A DNA stretch of 64,000 nt from Prochlorococcus sp. AG-402-K16 (GTDB lineage Bacteria > Cyanobacteriota > Cyanobacteriia > PCC-6307 > Cyanobiaceae). The notes below the pieces were generated by a model, which worked only from the letters and a program-made list of their open reading frames with translations, was not told the DNA's origin and searched no databases. This document shows, piece after piece, positions 1-11,000 of this stretch; position 1 is the first letter of the stretch, and the number at the start of each line of letters is the position of its first letter. A program made the position numbers and the translations under genes. Where the stretch lies: positions 1 to 64,000 of the forward strand of contig QCIH01000003.1 in NCBI GenBank assembly GCA_003216795.1, read 5' to 3'.

Positions 1-3000
1 CATTCAAAGCTAAGAAAGCAACATTTTCGTTGATATGTCCAAGTTCAGAATCGCTTGATTGTTCTTCTGCTGCGAAAGCATTAAAGCCGGAAGAACTAAT
101 GCTTGTAACTCTTAAGTTGGCTGGATCTGCGCCATTGTAAGAACTGAGTTTAGCAATCAGAGCAGGAGCAGAAGAGAAGGAGGCATTAAACGACTCGGAG
201 GATCCGTTATGGTCAAAGACAGCAGAGGTGGATCCACTTTCTAAAAGGGTGTCACCATCATTGGCAGATCCCGAATCCATCGCAAGCCAACCAAGTGTTT
301 CTGTCGCATGAACTCCGCCATTGAGATTTTCTTCTTCCTGCATCGCCACAGCAAAAGATTCGCTGGTGATACTGTCAGTACGAGTTGTGACCCAATCTCC
401 TCCATTATAAGATTGGACTTGGCTCAATACGGTAGGAGTATTGGAAAAACTGTTGTCAAAAGATATTGTTTCAAAACCGGCAGAACTTAATTTATTAGAA
501 GTTGTTGTTCCGACTGAGATCCGAGTCCCATCCGAAAGTTCCCAGTTACCAGATTCAAAGACAAGATAGGAAGCTTGTTCTGTAATGTGTTGTCCATCTT
601 TGTAGTTGGGTTCTTGAAATCTGACCTGGAAGGAAGTGGTCCCCACATTTCTCAACCTTATATTTCCTGGATCGGCTCCATTAAAGGTAGGGTCACTAAT
701 GATGACAACGGGATTAGAATACGTGTTGTCGTAGGAAATGGTTTGCCAATTGTGATCTAACGATAAGGTGTCATATTCTCCAATGCTTGAACCAGATGAG
801 TCAGTAATAACGGCAGGGTCTCTTACCTTTCCGAGGGTAGGATCAGAGTCATATCGGCCATTATCTCGTACTGAAACAGTTAAGGTCTTAGTCGTAGAGT
901 CCCACTGTGCTCCTTCTCCAGTTTTAGCATCATAAGTAAATTCAAAATATTCACCTGTTACCGTATCTTTTTTCATATACTTTGGATCTTCCGTATCATC
1001 AGGAAGAACCCAAGAGAGGGAGACGATTTTTCCGTAATTGTCTGAATCTGGGATCGTGACTTCAAAGTCAATTAAACCAGTTAATGGTTTAATGCCTCCA
1101 CTATCTATACCTGTATCTTTTGCAATCTTACCTAAGACTGCATCGCTAGCTTCTTGAACGACGGAAACTTCCATCGCATAGTCACTTTTACCACTTCCAT
1201 CAACGCCTTTAACAAACATTTCAATGGCACTATCACTAGAATTGGTATCGGCGTTGCTAATTGCAAAGATATCTGATTGCGCTGTGTTCTGGAATTCTTC
1301 TAGAATCTCTGCATCAATATTTGAAGTGGTAACTTTATCAGCAAAAGTATCAGAAGCAGACGAACTTGATCCAACGCTTGTCTCACCATCAGCATTTAAA
1401 TCTTGATCAAATTCTGATTCATTTAATTCTGCCGATGTTCTAAATTGCTGTTCACTCCAATCGATGACACCTGCAGTATCAATCTTGAGTATGTTATATA
1501 TGATGTCAGTATTATCACCGTAAGTAGCTGTTTCTTCTATCGCTAATTTATAATAATCAACTGTGTTGTCAGAGTTGCTATCAATACCCTGAACAGCTAG
1601 TGCTTCTGAAGAAAATGAACCACCAGTCCATGATTCTGTAAACGTAAAATCGACATAACCTCCATCCCCAGATGAAATTTGAATAGTTTCATTGCCATCT
1701 TTAATAAATAAACTACCGTCGGTAGTTTGCCGCAAAGTGGCTCCAGTTTTATCAGTGCTAACAGCTGTTGTTGAACTGGAGTTGATTGTATTAACGGAAC
1801 CATCTCCATCTAAGTCAGTTTGAAAGGAACTTTCTAGTTTTGATGGATCATCATACTTTGAGGCTGAACTCCAATCAACAATTAAGGTAGAGGAATTAAT
1901 ATTAACTGTTTCATAAAAGGTTGTTGTTGTGCTATCAAACGTCTCAGAGCCTTTAATTAAAATTTGATAGTAATCAGTACCAGATATTGTTTTATCAGTT
2001 ACTCCAATCACTTCTTTCTCTCTTGATAAGTTTGAATTACTTATTGATTCATTAAAAGAAATCATGCTCCCGGAATAATCCAGAACTTGTTGCTTGGTTT
2101 CGCCCTCTCCAGATGAAACATAGAGGTTTTTATCTGCGTCTAGGAAGCCAAGTGCACCTTTAGAGTCATTTGAGATTTGATCGAGATCAGACAGCTGTTG
2201 AGAGAGACTCCAAACAGCTCCGCTACTATCTAAATCTTGATTTATATCCGCCTCATGAATTTTAATATCTCCATAAGTTGATGAGTTCCAGTCAACAAGA
2301 CCAGTTGTTGCGATCTCAATTGTCTCCCACGCTGTCTCAGAAGCAGAAGTATCTTTATCAACAAAGGTATGTTTAACTGCCAACTTGTACTTATCAATTG
2401 TGCTATCGCTATCACTATCAATTCCTTCTACCGCCCATGCCTTTGAGGCGTGTGATTGTGGTCCCCAACTATCAGTCCAGTCAAATGAAACTGCAGCATC
2501 ATTTGAGTCAACAATAGCTATATTGCTTTCTCCTTTGCTGATGTAAAGAGCGCCATTAGCATCCGCTGTTAACGTGACTCCTGTAATTCCTGTGGTACTT
2601 GTATCTGTAACGCTTCCATCTGGATCGCTATAAGTATTGCCACTTTCAGTTACAGCAAAGGCTTCTACTGCAGATAAACTCCATATTCCACCACCATCCA
2701 TGTCTTGACCAAAGGTCGATTCTTTTTTACCAATCGATGAGGAGAATGTGGCATCACTCCAATCTAATTCCCAATCATTGGTGCTTGAGTTCTGAGAAAT
2801 TTTGTAGGTTTCCCAGAAGGTATCGCTTTGCCCTCCAAACGTATCAGTTCCTTTAACTGCTAATAGATATTTGGTCTCACCACTTGCAGTTGTATAGTCT
2901 TCGACAGCATAAGCAGCTGATGAATGACTCCATGCCCAGTCGCCGCTACCGCCAGAATCGCTCCAATCAAACTGAGGGTTACCTCCCATTTGATCCTTGA

Positions 3001-6000
3001 TTTCTATCACCGTGCCGTCAGATTCCTTGACGATATAAAGAGCACCAGTGCTTGTATCTCTCTTGAGAGAATCCCCAAAGGTGTCGGTTGAGACTGTGTC
3101 TAGAGAAGAAGCTACTAGACCTTTCTTGGTATCGCCATCAAGATCCTGTCCAAAAACTCCACCATTTTCAACAGTCTCTTCGTATCCTTTGATGGATTTA
3201 ATCCATGGTCTTAATCCATCATCAATTACACCCTTGGCATTGACGTAATTGAGTTCCCAATCGGTAAAGGTTTCACCAGCCCAAGAGCCATCATTCTTAA
3301 TTGCAACCACCCAACCTGTTTGACTATTGCCATCTGAATCTGTATAAGTCGTACTCTCTGCTGCAACAGCTTTTCTAGTATTTGTATTGGTTTCCCCTGT
3401 ACGCCTATCTGTCCAGGAATCTGAGAAATCAAATTGAGCTGCGCCACCCCACGACTCAGTTAAGGAAATATAGGAGTCTTCGCTGGTGTCATAAATAAAG
3501 AATGATCCATTCGAATCTTTTTTTAGTAAGTCTCCTGTTGTATCTGTGGCATTCCCATTGGTGTCAGAGACGGTTGTTAATGCAGAGAAATCAAGGCCTG
3601 TAGAACCACTATTATCTAAGTCTTGACCAAAAATTGTGGTTTCATAAGTCGTGATATCTTGAGTCCATATCGAAGCACTAAAATCGATAATTCCTTCGCT
3701 GCTGGTTTTAAGGATCTCCCAATCAATAAATGAACCCCAATTATCAGTGCCTGATTTTTTTATGGCAATTGAAAAGGTTCCATCACTATTTTGCTCGGCT
3801 GCGAGGGCTGCAGAAGTATGTGATCCGGCTCCCCAGTTATGGCTGTGATCAAAGGATGGGTTACCACCGTTTTCATCCGCAATGGTGACAAGTGTATTTT
3901 CATCACTTCCATCCCATATATATAAGGTGCCTTTAGTATCTTTTAGTAGTTTGTAGCCATAAAGATCTGTTTCTTGAGTAATAAGATCCGTGACACTGAA
4001 GCCAGCAGATCCACTGCCATCTAAATCTTGACCAAAGCTTTCTTCAAAGTTTTGAATGGACTGAGTAAAGAAAGTGTTAGACCAATTAATATTTCCAGAA
4101 GAATTAACTGCATAAATTTGCCAATCTTCATTCTTATCTTGTACACCTGTATACCAATCAGTAAAGGTATTAGTTTGTTTAACGGCTAGTTGATAGTAGT
4201 CATCAGAGATATCATCAGGTGTATTATTGTTGTTTTTAGTTGCGGCAATAGCAGTAGCCGTAAAACCACCATCATCCCAGAAGTTCTCTTGTTCGATCCA
4301 ATTATCTGTGATCTGAATATTTGTCTCTCCATCTTTAATCCAAAGAGCACCATCAGCATCACTCCCTAAAACAACTCCATCTATACTTGAAGTCGTGTCA
4401 GTTGTTCTAGCTGTGATAGAAACGGTACCTGAAAAATCTTCATCACCATTAAGATCCATTCCAAACTCATCTTCCCAGGAGATAATCGAATCAGTCCATA
4501 TGTTGGATTCCCAGTCAAGAATTCCAGCAGTTGAAACCTTAAAGAGTTCCCAGTTCTCATTGGTGAAGGTATCACCCTCCCATGAATAGGTATCTGTGTG
4601 CTTTACAAGAACTCGATAGTGTTCTGAGGGCTTATTCTCATCAATTTTGGTAACTGCATAGGGTGACATCACATAGCTGCCGTCTCCCCAGTCATGATTT
4701 ACGCTAAAGGTCGGTGTTCCGCCATTCAATTCTTTTACTGTTATTAAATTGTCTTCATCCACCCCATCCCAGATATAGATAGAACCGCCAGTACTGACTT
4801 TGAGCTGATCACCGACTATATCTGTCGTGACGGCACTAAGATTGTCGGTATTAATTCCTATAGCTGTATCGCCATTCATATCAAGATTGAAAACTGACTC
4901 ATAGCCAGAGATATCGGTCGTAAAGGCTGAATTTCCCCAATTGATAACACCAGAAGAACTTATGCTATTAATCTCCCAGGCCGTCATGGCTGTGGAAGTT
5001 GTTGAATCTTCTGATGTTGAATTTTCTTGAGTATTGCCTTCTTTGTGGAAAAAATCATCACTAAATGATTCTTCAAACTTGATAGCTATGCTGTAGGTGT
5101 CATCACTATTTTTAACTGCAGCATAAGCCGTACTTGAGAAAGATCCACCCTGCCAATTATCTGATCGTTCTAGTTGAGGTGATCCACCATGTTCTTCTGT
5201 GATTTGAATGGTGTTATCGCCATCGATAAGATATAGCTCGCCGTTTCCTCGTTTAAGAGTAACTCCCTCTGTATCAGTTGAAATCGCTTCTAGAGTAGTT
5301 AAATTGAGTCCGAGTGCACCATCATTATTAATATCAAAATTTAATTTCTCCTCATAGCTTGTAATATTGGCTCCGTAAGTTCCGTTCCAATTAAAACCTC
5401 CATCACTTTCAATTGTATATATGACCCATTGTTCATCAGTCCATTGTTCATAGTCAGAAATTATGCCATCGCCATTTTCATCCCAAGAATCGGAATTAGT
5501 TTCTTTGACTGCTAAATAATATTTTTCTTCGGAATCAAAATATTCAACATAGGCGGCTTCTCTAGTGAAAGAACCAGTTCCCCAGTCTTGTGTTTCATCA
5601 AGACTAATTTCCCATCCACCACCTTCGTCAACAACAGCAATTGAATCCCCTTCCGTTGTAAGTATATAAAGATTCTTATTACTATCGATTTGTAGTCGAT
5701 CACCTGCTGATCCATCATAATTAATACCTGTATCTGTTGTTTTCGTAGTAAATGATGATTTATCAATACCCGTGCTTTCGTCTCCATCTAAATCTTGATT
5801 AAATAATGTTTCCTTACCTTTGATATTCCCCCAGTATTGAGTTGACCAATCAATGACACCATCATCATCAGTATCGATCGTTTGCCAATTGCTATCTGAA
5901 CTTCCTTCAAATGACTCTTTAATTGCAATGGTATAACCACCACCAGTTTTTGCTTCTACTGCATAAACTGCTTGGCTACCACTTCCCCAATCATTGTTTA

Positions 6001-7735
6001 AGTTAGCAAATCCACCCCAGTTCTCAGTGACAAGAATAGCTTCTGTTGCTCCTTCTGGAAGAATATATGTTTTGTCTCCACTCCAGGTATCTTGTGATTG
6101 TCCTGTATAAAGAGTGGCACCAATGCTATCAGTAGAGACTAACTTTAGCTCACTGATATCTGGAACATCTTCTGCTACCCAATCATCTCCTTTTACCCAC
6201 CACTGGTCTTCTACAAAGTAGTCATTATCAAACTCACTTTCATGGGTATGAGTATATTGGTTCCCACTACTATCCATTTCGATATTTTGATAATCATCTC
6301 CAGCTATTTCCCATCGCCCAGTAGTTGCATTAAAATACTCAATTCCGTCGGCATATCCTTGATAATTATCAGTACCATAACTTGAACTTGAACCAGTTGA
6401 TTCTAGTGCACCATACAAGTCGAAATTGTAATCTGAAGCATCAAAATCTTCAGATGCGACAACGAAACTTATATCGTCAATACTAATTATGTCCCGGGAA
6501 AAAGGATCTTTAGCAATTTCTTCAATAGTTATGGAACCAATTAAAGAAGACGCCTGTGAAGAATATGTAGCCGGAGAGATAAAACCGAAGTATTGAACAC
6601 TTCCTTCGTTAAGATTTTCAGCTACTGTTACATCGTCACCTGTAGGGATGATTGGATATGCTTCTATGGGTATTTGTGAAGACCCATCTGCCATATTCAG
6701 AGTTAAAGTTACATCATTTTTAGTATCTTCACGTCCAATCAAATAGAAGCCTACTGCTGAGACAGGTCTCTCAAAAGTGATATTTAGTTGACCTGTAGCA
6801 CCTGCAATTTCACTTGATTCAAATTCTAACCATTGACCTTGCTCAAATTGTTCACTGGCAGGGATGCTCTCAGTTGTGCTTATACCTCGATCAAAGTTAT
6901 TGCTAGTATCAATTTTCCCAATTCCAGGATCATCGGGTCTTTCATCTCTCGAGAATGTACCATTGGTATTGATTAAATCAAAACGAACTTGTGATTCAGA
7001 TAAGGTGGTGTCTCCAAGATATGCAATACTACCAGTGGCATTCTGATCGGGATTCCCATTCCCAGATTGACTATATGGCGCAGATACTAATGAACTAACT
7101 GATACGTCAACATGGCTATTGTCATAATCACCGTCAGTTCCAGCAAAATTTCCATATCCCCAACCTTGAGATTCTTCAAAATCGATTACTTGAGGCGTGA
7201 GACTTTGTGAGGAAAGATATGAAAGGAATTCCGTTTCAGCTGTTTTTGCATTTGGATATGTTGTAGATGGGGTTATTGATGTAGATACCGCCCCACCAGA
7301 TGGGCCATCATCTATTCCATGGTAATTAATCAGATCCGTTGTTCTTAAGTAGTAGTCATTGTTAGTCTCGTTTGTTTCACTTATCTGATCACCATAATCA
7401 ATGTAAGCGTATATGCTTCCTATAGGATTGCCATCACTATCTCCTGCAGACAAGTTTTGCGGAGTTATCACTTGTGTAGTATTACCAGTACTGTCAGCTG
7501 TTCTGAAATATTGATCTGACCATGTTGAAAAACTATAAGTCCAAGTAGGATTGCCAATACCACTTTGAACAGATGAGGGATTAGCTTGTTCGTTGAAATA
7601 GATATAAAGATTTCCATCTACTGATGAATCAATATTTTCAGTACCTATATTTGCAATACTTATTTGAATATCTTCGCTAGAGCTGTCAACCTCTATATTT
7701 GTAATCGTTAGATCAATATCTGAAGTGAGTGTCAT
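1..7735 (-). CDS. Giant repeat-rich secreted/surface protein, N-terminal 2578 residues (runs off the left edge)
   Basis: The minus-strand frame is open from ATG at 7735 to the window edge; the C-terminus is outside. No signal peptide is visible, as is usual for type I secretion substrates. Residues about 1-130 look CARDB-like (ending DQISETNETNN). Residues about 180-410 form a beta-rich domain. Residues about 620-2120 hold eleven divergent repeats, each closing with an acidic loop such as FGQDLDGDGS after W-E-I and D-W motifs. Residues about 2218-2310 resemble the choice-of-anchor U domain. From about 2318 come three units of roughly 85 residues resembling H-type lectin domains (NGADPGNIRLRN, FQVRFQE, HATETLGWLAM). 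The likely role is a calcium-stabilised cell-surface or released adhesin-like protein. GC content and codon use differ from the AT-rich genes right of 14 kb. Function is inferred from architecture only. Confidence 0.85.
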   Translation of the reverse strand, partial: MTLTSDIDLTITNIEVDSSSEDIQISIANIGTENIDSSVDGNLYIYFNEQANPSSVQSGIGNPTWTYSFSTWSDQYFRTADSTGNTTQVITPQNLSAGDSDGNPIGSIYAYIDYGDQISETNETNNDYYLRTTDLINYHGIDDGPSGGAVSTSITPSTTYPNAKTAETEFLSYLSSQSLTPQVIDFEESQGWGYGNFAGTDGDYDNSHVDVSVSSLVSAPYSQSGNGNPDQNATGSIAYLGDTTLSESQVRFDLINTNGTFSRDERPDDPGIGKIDTSNNFDRGISTTESIPASEQFEQGQWLEFESSEIAGATGQLNITFERPVSAVGFYLIGREDTKNDVTLTLNMADGSSQIPIEAYPIIPTGDDVTVAENLNEGSVQYFGFISPATYSSQASSLIGSITIEEIAKDPFSRDIISIDDISFVVASEDFDASDYNFDLYGALESTGSSSSYGTDNYQGYADGIEYFNATTGRWEIAGDDYQNIEMDSSGNQYTHTHESEFDNDYFVEDQWWVKGDDWVAEDVPDISELKLVSTDSIGATLYTGQSQDTWSGDKTYILPEGATEAILVTENWGGFANLNNDWGSGSQAVYAVEAKTGGGYTIAIKESFEGSSDSNWQTIDTDDDGVIDWSTQYWGNIKGKETLFNQDLDGDESTGIDKSSFTTKTTDTGINYDGSAGDRLQIDSNKNLYILTTEGDSIAVVDEGGGWEISLDETQDWGTGSFTREAAYVEYFDSEEKYYLAVKETNSDSWDENGDGIISDYEQWTDEQWVIYTIESDGGFNWNGTYGANITSYEEKLNFDINNDGALGLNLTTLEAISTDTEGVTLKRGNGELYLIDGDNTIQITEEHGGSPQLERSDNWQGGSFSSTAYAAVKNSDDTYSIAIKFEESFSDDFFHKEGNTQENSTSEDSTTSTAMTAWEINSISSSGVINWGNSAFTTDISGYESVFNLDMNGDTAIGINTDNLSAVTTDIVGDQLKVSTGGSIYIWDGVDEDNLITVKELNGGTPTFSVNHDWGDGSYVMSPYAVTKIDENKPSEHYRVLVKHTDTYSWEGDTFTNENWELFKVSTAGILDWESNIWTDSIISWEDEFGMDLNGDEDFSGTVSITARTTDTTSSIDGVVLGSDADGALWIKDGETNIQITDNWIEQENFWDDGGFTATAIAATKNNNNTPDDISDDYYQLAVKQTNTFTDWYTGVQDKNEDWQIYAVNSSGNINWSNTFFTQSIQNFEESFGQDLDGSGSAGFSVTDLITQETDLYGYKLLKDTKGTLYIWDGSDENTLVTIADENGGNPSFDHSHNWGAGSHTSAALAAEQNSDGTFSIAIKKSGTDNWGSFIDWEILKTSSEGIIDFSASIWTQDITTYETTIFGQDLDNSGSTGLDFSALTTVSDTNGNATDTTGDLLKKDSNGSFFIYDTSEDSYISLTESWGGAAQFDFSDSWTDRRTGETNTNTRKAVAAESTTYTDSDGNSQTGWVVAIKNDGSWAGETFTDWELNYVNAKGVIDDGLRPWIKSIKGYEETVENGGVFGQDLDGDTKKGLVASSLDTVSTDTFGDSLKRDTSTGALYIVKESDGTVIEIKDQMGGNPQFDWSDSGGSGDWAWSHSSAAYAVEDYTTASGETKYLLAVKGTDTFGGQSDTFWETYKISQNSSTNDWELDWSDATFSSSIGKKESTFGQDMDGGGIWSLSAVEAFAVTESGNTYSDPDGSVTDTSTTGITGVTLTADANGALYISKGESNIAIVDSNDAAVSFDWTDSWGPQSHASKAWAVEGIDSDSDSTIDKYKLAVKHTFVDKDTSASETAWETIEIATTGLVDWNSSTYGDIKIHEADINQDLDSSGAVWSLSQQLSDLDQISNDSKGALGFLDADKNLYVSSGEGETKQQVLDYSGSMISFNESISNSNLSREKEVIGVTDKTISGTDYYQILIKGSETFDSTTTTFYETVNINSSTLIVDWSSASKYDDPSKLESSFQTDLDGDGSVNTINSSSTTAVSTDKTGATLRQTTDGSLFIKDGNETIQISSGDGGYVDFTFTESWTGGSFSSEALAVQGIDSNSDNTVDYYKLAIEETATYGDNTDIIYNILKIDTAGVIDWSEQQFRTSAELNESEFDQDLNADGETSVGSSSSASDTFADKVTTSNIDAEILEEFQNTAQSDIFAISNADTNSSDSAIEMFVKGVDGSGKSDYAMEVSVVQEASDAVLGKIAKDTGIDSGGIKPLTGLIDFEVTIPDSDNYGKIVSLSWVLPDDTEDPKYMKKDTVTGEYFEFTYDAKTGEGAQWDSTTKTLTVSVRDNGRYDSDPTLGKVRDPAVITDSSGSSIGEYDTLSLDHNWQTISYDNTYSNPVVIISDPTFNGADPGNIRLRNVGTTSFQVRFQEPNYKDGQHITEQASYLVFESGNWELSDGTRISVGTTTSNKLSSAGFETISFDNSFSNTPTVLSQVQSYNGGDWVTTRTDSITSESFAVAMQEEENLNGGVHATETLGWLAMDSGSANDGDTLLESGSTSAVFDHNGSSESFNASFSSAPALIAKLSSYNGADPANLRVTSISSSGFNAFAAEEQSSDSELGHINENVAFLALN
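1390..5830 (-). repeat. Eleven tandem coding repeats of about 135-160 residues with acidic D-x-D-x-D loops
   Basis: Within the giant gene, acidic loop motifs (for example NQDLDGDE, FGQDLDGSGS, TDLDGDGS) recur near 1396, 1812, 2240, 2702, 3142, 3620, 4022, 4457, 4881, 5333 and 5790, a spacing of about 400-480 bases. Each unit also carries G-x-L-Y/F-I near its start, a W/F-x-D-S-W segment, A-V-x-x-Y-x-L-A-I-K in the middle and W-E/W-x-I before D-W-S. The units are diverged at DNA level, so the array is old, unlike the exact duplication in the neighbouring gene. The D-x-D-x-D-G loops suggest calcium binding (inference). Confidence 0.8.
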
Positions 7736-8068
7736 TGATATCAGAATTTCTATTGAATTTTAAGTCAAAAATTAATAAAAAATATTTATGTCATATTTAT
7801 GTTATATCTAGGTTAAATTGTCCTGAAAATTACGAAAGCAACGCAAATTATCAGCTATTGCTTATAACACTAGTGCTCATCAAGGGGTTTCTAGGGCTTT
7901 GGGAGCACTAGAATACAGGTTAGACGCATATTGGATTGATTCATATAATCTTCTTAAGTATTCAAGATATATCGAATATTGTTCCACCTAAATTTCCAGT
8001 AGAAGAATCTCATGACAGGAAGTTTATGCTTTCCGTGATCTCCCCAGGTTCCTCTAATTTATTAACCC
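7736..8068. other. Gene-free 333-bp spacer between the two giant surface-protein genes
   Basis: Both flanking genes read leftward, so this spacer must end transcription of the 1731-residue RTX gene and probably starts that of the giant gene at 7735. It contains a perfect 9-bp inverted repeat with a 24-base loop (7870-7911). No convincing coding potential is seen; a 60-codon plus-strand frame here has no recognisable features. Confidence 0.5.
7870..7911. repeat. Perfect 9-bp inverted repeat with 24-nt loop
   Basis: The arms are ctagtgctc (7870-7878) and gagcactag (7903-7911), exact reverse complements, in the spacer between the giant protein genes. There is no long T-run directly after it on either strand, so a simple intrinsic terminator is not supported. 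It could be a protein-binding site, an mRNA structure or a recombination site. Confidence 0.4.
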
Positions 8069-11000
8069 TTATAAAATCACGGGATCAACTAAAGCAAATT
8101 CAATATCGCTTTCTGTCCATGTCTCTCCATTCATATTTAAGGTGAGGAATCCTACAGAAGGAGAACTTGCTCCTTGATTCCAATATTGCCATTGAATATT
8201 GGAATCTTCTGTACGAGTGACTTCTAATTGACTTGCATGAGAACTCTTGTGATAGAAAATAATCTTGTCGATACCAGATTCAAAGTCATTGATTTGATGT
8301 TCTGGAGATAATGCACTACCAGTGATTGAATCAGTAGGATTGGCAAGAAACCCAAACACATCTGCTCCTTCTCCACCCCAAAAAGATGAATTGTGATGAG
8401 CAATGAGAGTGTCATCACCGTCACCGCCATAGACCGTGCCATCTGATCCAAGAATAGAATCATTACCCTCACCGGCATAAACAGTGGCAATCCCACCACC
8501 TGCTCGTGAAGAAGAATCATAAAGTGTTCGTGATTCTGTACTGGTCATATCAATGAGATCATCTCCCTTACCGGCATAAAGGGCATTGATATTTTGATAG
8601 CGAGGGGTATAGGACCGACCAAAGGCATCGGTTTGCGTTTCTAATGATCCAAAATAATCGCTGTAAGTATCTTGTAAGAAGTAAGCATCGCCATTGCTTG
8701 AGTCTGTTAAATAGATATCGAGTGTTGGTAGTCGAGTGGGATCTCCTTCTGCCATTACATCAACAATGACATCATGAAAAGAATTTTTACCTTGCACACT
8801 GAACTTGAGGTCAGAGATTTTTCCGTTTTCAAAGGTATAAGTTGATTTGGCACCGTATTTATAAACACCATCGGAGGTGCTGCCCATTTTTAAATCGTCG
8901 GAAATATATGTACTACTGACGGAACTCAAATCAAGATCATTGCTTAACAAGATGGATCGTTCTTCTCTGCCATAGGTTTGCAAACCATTGCCATTAACGT
9001 ATGAACCCGAATCAAAATGAACATAGTCAGCACCACCTTTAGGTTGGGCATAAATCGGTAGATTGGTTGAGGTCTCAGTTGGTTGAGTATTAGAAGTTCC
9101 ACCAGACAATGTCTGTAATTGATTCATATTGATTTCTTCTGATTGATCTATTCCTTGCTCTAATTCTTGAATGACAACTCCAGTACTAGGATCGACTTGA
9201 TTTTCGATTATTCTTATTCCGTCAATAATTATTGAAAGAATAGAAAAACTCGCTTTGCCATCATTTATAGCAGGAATACTGTAACTATCAGTAGTAACTG
9301 TTTCATCAAAACCTTGAGCATCTTGATAGGAAATTACTGCTCTTATAGATTTTCCATCTTCACTCGCTCCCACCGTATAGGTAGAGTCAGTACTGACTTC
9401 ATTCCAACTTAAATTGTCAGATGATGTCTCCCAGCTGTCACTTGAATTTGCATTATATCTAGCTAAATAACTGGTCCCATTGCTGCCTCCAGTAAATAAA
9501 ATCGAACCATCTGATGAGACCGTTAGATCTTGAATAGAGTGTGTATTTATATCTTCAATAGATGAGAACTCTTCTGAACTAATAAGATCTCCCTCTGAAT
9601 TGAATAAAGAGATATATGCATTACCTGCCTGAGTGCTTCCGGTAATATAAATAGAATCATTACCGCCTATCTCAAGTGAACTAACATATGCGCCTGTAAG
9701 TTTTGTCCATTGAATATTTCCACTCGAATCAAATTTACTTATAAAGCCACTGTAGTGATAATCATTAATTTGACCGCCTAGATCACCCGTAGTTCCCCCT
9801 GCAACATAAATAGAACCATCATCACTAATTTTTATCAATTCCGATTCATCATATTTGCTGGAACCAAACATCTGAGTCCACAAGTTTGTTCCATCTGAAT
9901 TGTATTTAGCAATAAAGCCGTTACTACTTCCCTGATTTTCTTGCGCTATTTGTAATCTCTGATCATAAAAAAAAGTACCTTCTGTTCTACCTGTAACGTA
10001 AATAAACCCATCTTTATCAACCGTTATTGCATCGGCCTCATCATATTGATAGCTGTTTATTAATTGGGCCCATTCCTTTGTTCCATCTGAATTGTATTTA
10101 CTAATATGTCCAGCACCTTGATGAGCGTCTCCTGTGCCTAAAATACCTTCTTCTGTATCTCCGGTTACGTAAATAGAACCGTCTTGAGCAACAACAACAC
10201 CCTCTATATCGTCATCAGAGGAACCTCCTAAGAGTTTTGTCCATTTCCTATCACCTGTTGAATCATATTTAATAATGAATCCCTCTCGCGAACCAAAATT
10301 AGGAATCGATTGATCATTAAATTCACGAACACCCCAACCACTCGAATCTTCTCCTCTTGTAGATCCAACAACATAAACGGAACCATCACTACTTATTGAA
10401 ATATCTTCTGCTGAAAACTCCCAATCACCTTCTACCGTTGATTTATCAGTAGCGGATTCTCTCCAGATTTCATTACCGTTAATATCATGTTTGACAAGGA
10501 TTCCAGGTCCTTGAGTTCCGTCTTGATATCCCCAACCATAAATATAATCACCATGAATAGCTAAGCTATAAAGATCTAAGTAATGTCTGCCAGTACCATG
10601 ATTTTCTGACTCTTCTGAATCTAATGTTTTAATCCAGTTTCCCTCAGGATTTCCTCTGAATTCTCCTCCTGAAATATTTCCCACAGAAGGAGGTTCTGAT
10701 GGTGTGGGGGGAACATAAGCATTCGCAGCAGATGTCTCCCAGCTGTCACTTGAATTTGCATTATATCTAGCTAAATAACTGGTCCCATTGCTGCCTCCAG
10801 TAAATAAAATCGAACCATCTGATGAGACCGTTAGATCTTGAATAGAGTGTGTATTTATATCTTCAATAGATGAGAACTCTTCTGAACTAATAAGATCTCC
10901 CTCTGAATTGAATAAAGAGATATATGCATTACCTGCCTGAGTGCTTCCGGTAATATAAATAGAATCATTACCGCCTATCTCAAGTGAACTAACATATGCG

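Noticed and set aside
7729-7911. 60-codon plus-strand frame in the spacer between the giant genes
   Set aside because: No ribosome site or recognisable protein features; overlaps the start of the giant gene on the other strand.
8224-8520. 98-codon minus-strand frame inside the RTX gene
   Set aside because: Alternate-frame shadow of the RTX repeats; lacks protein-like composition.
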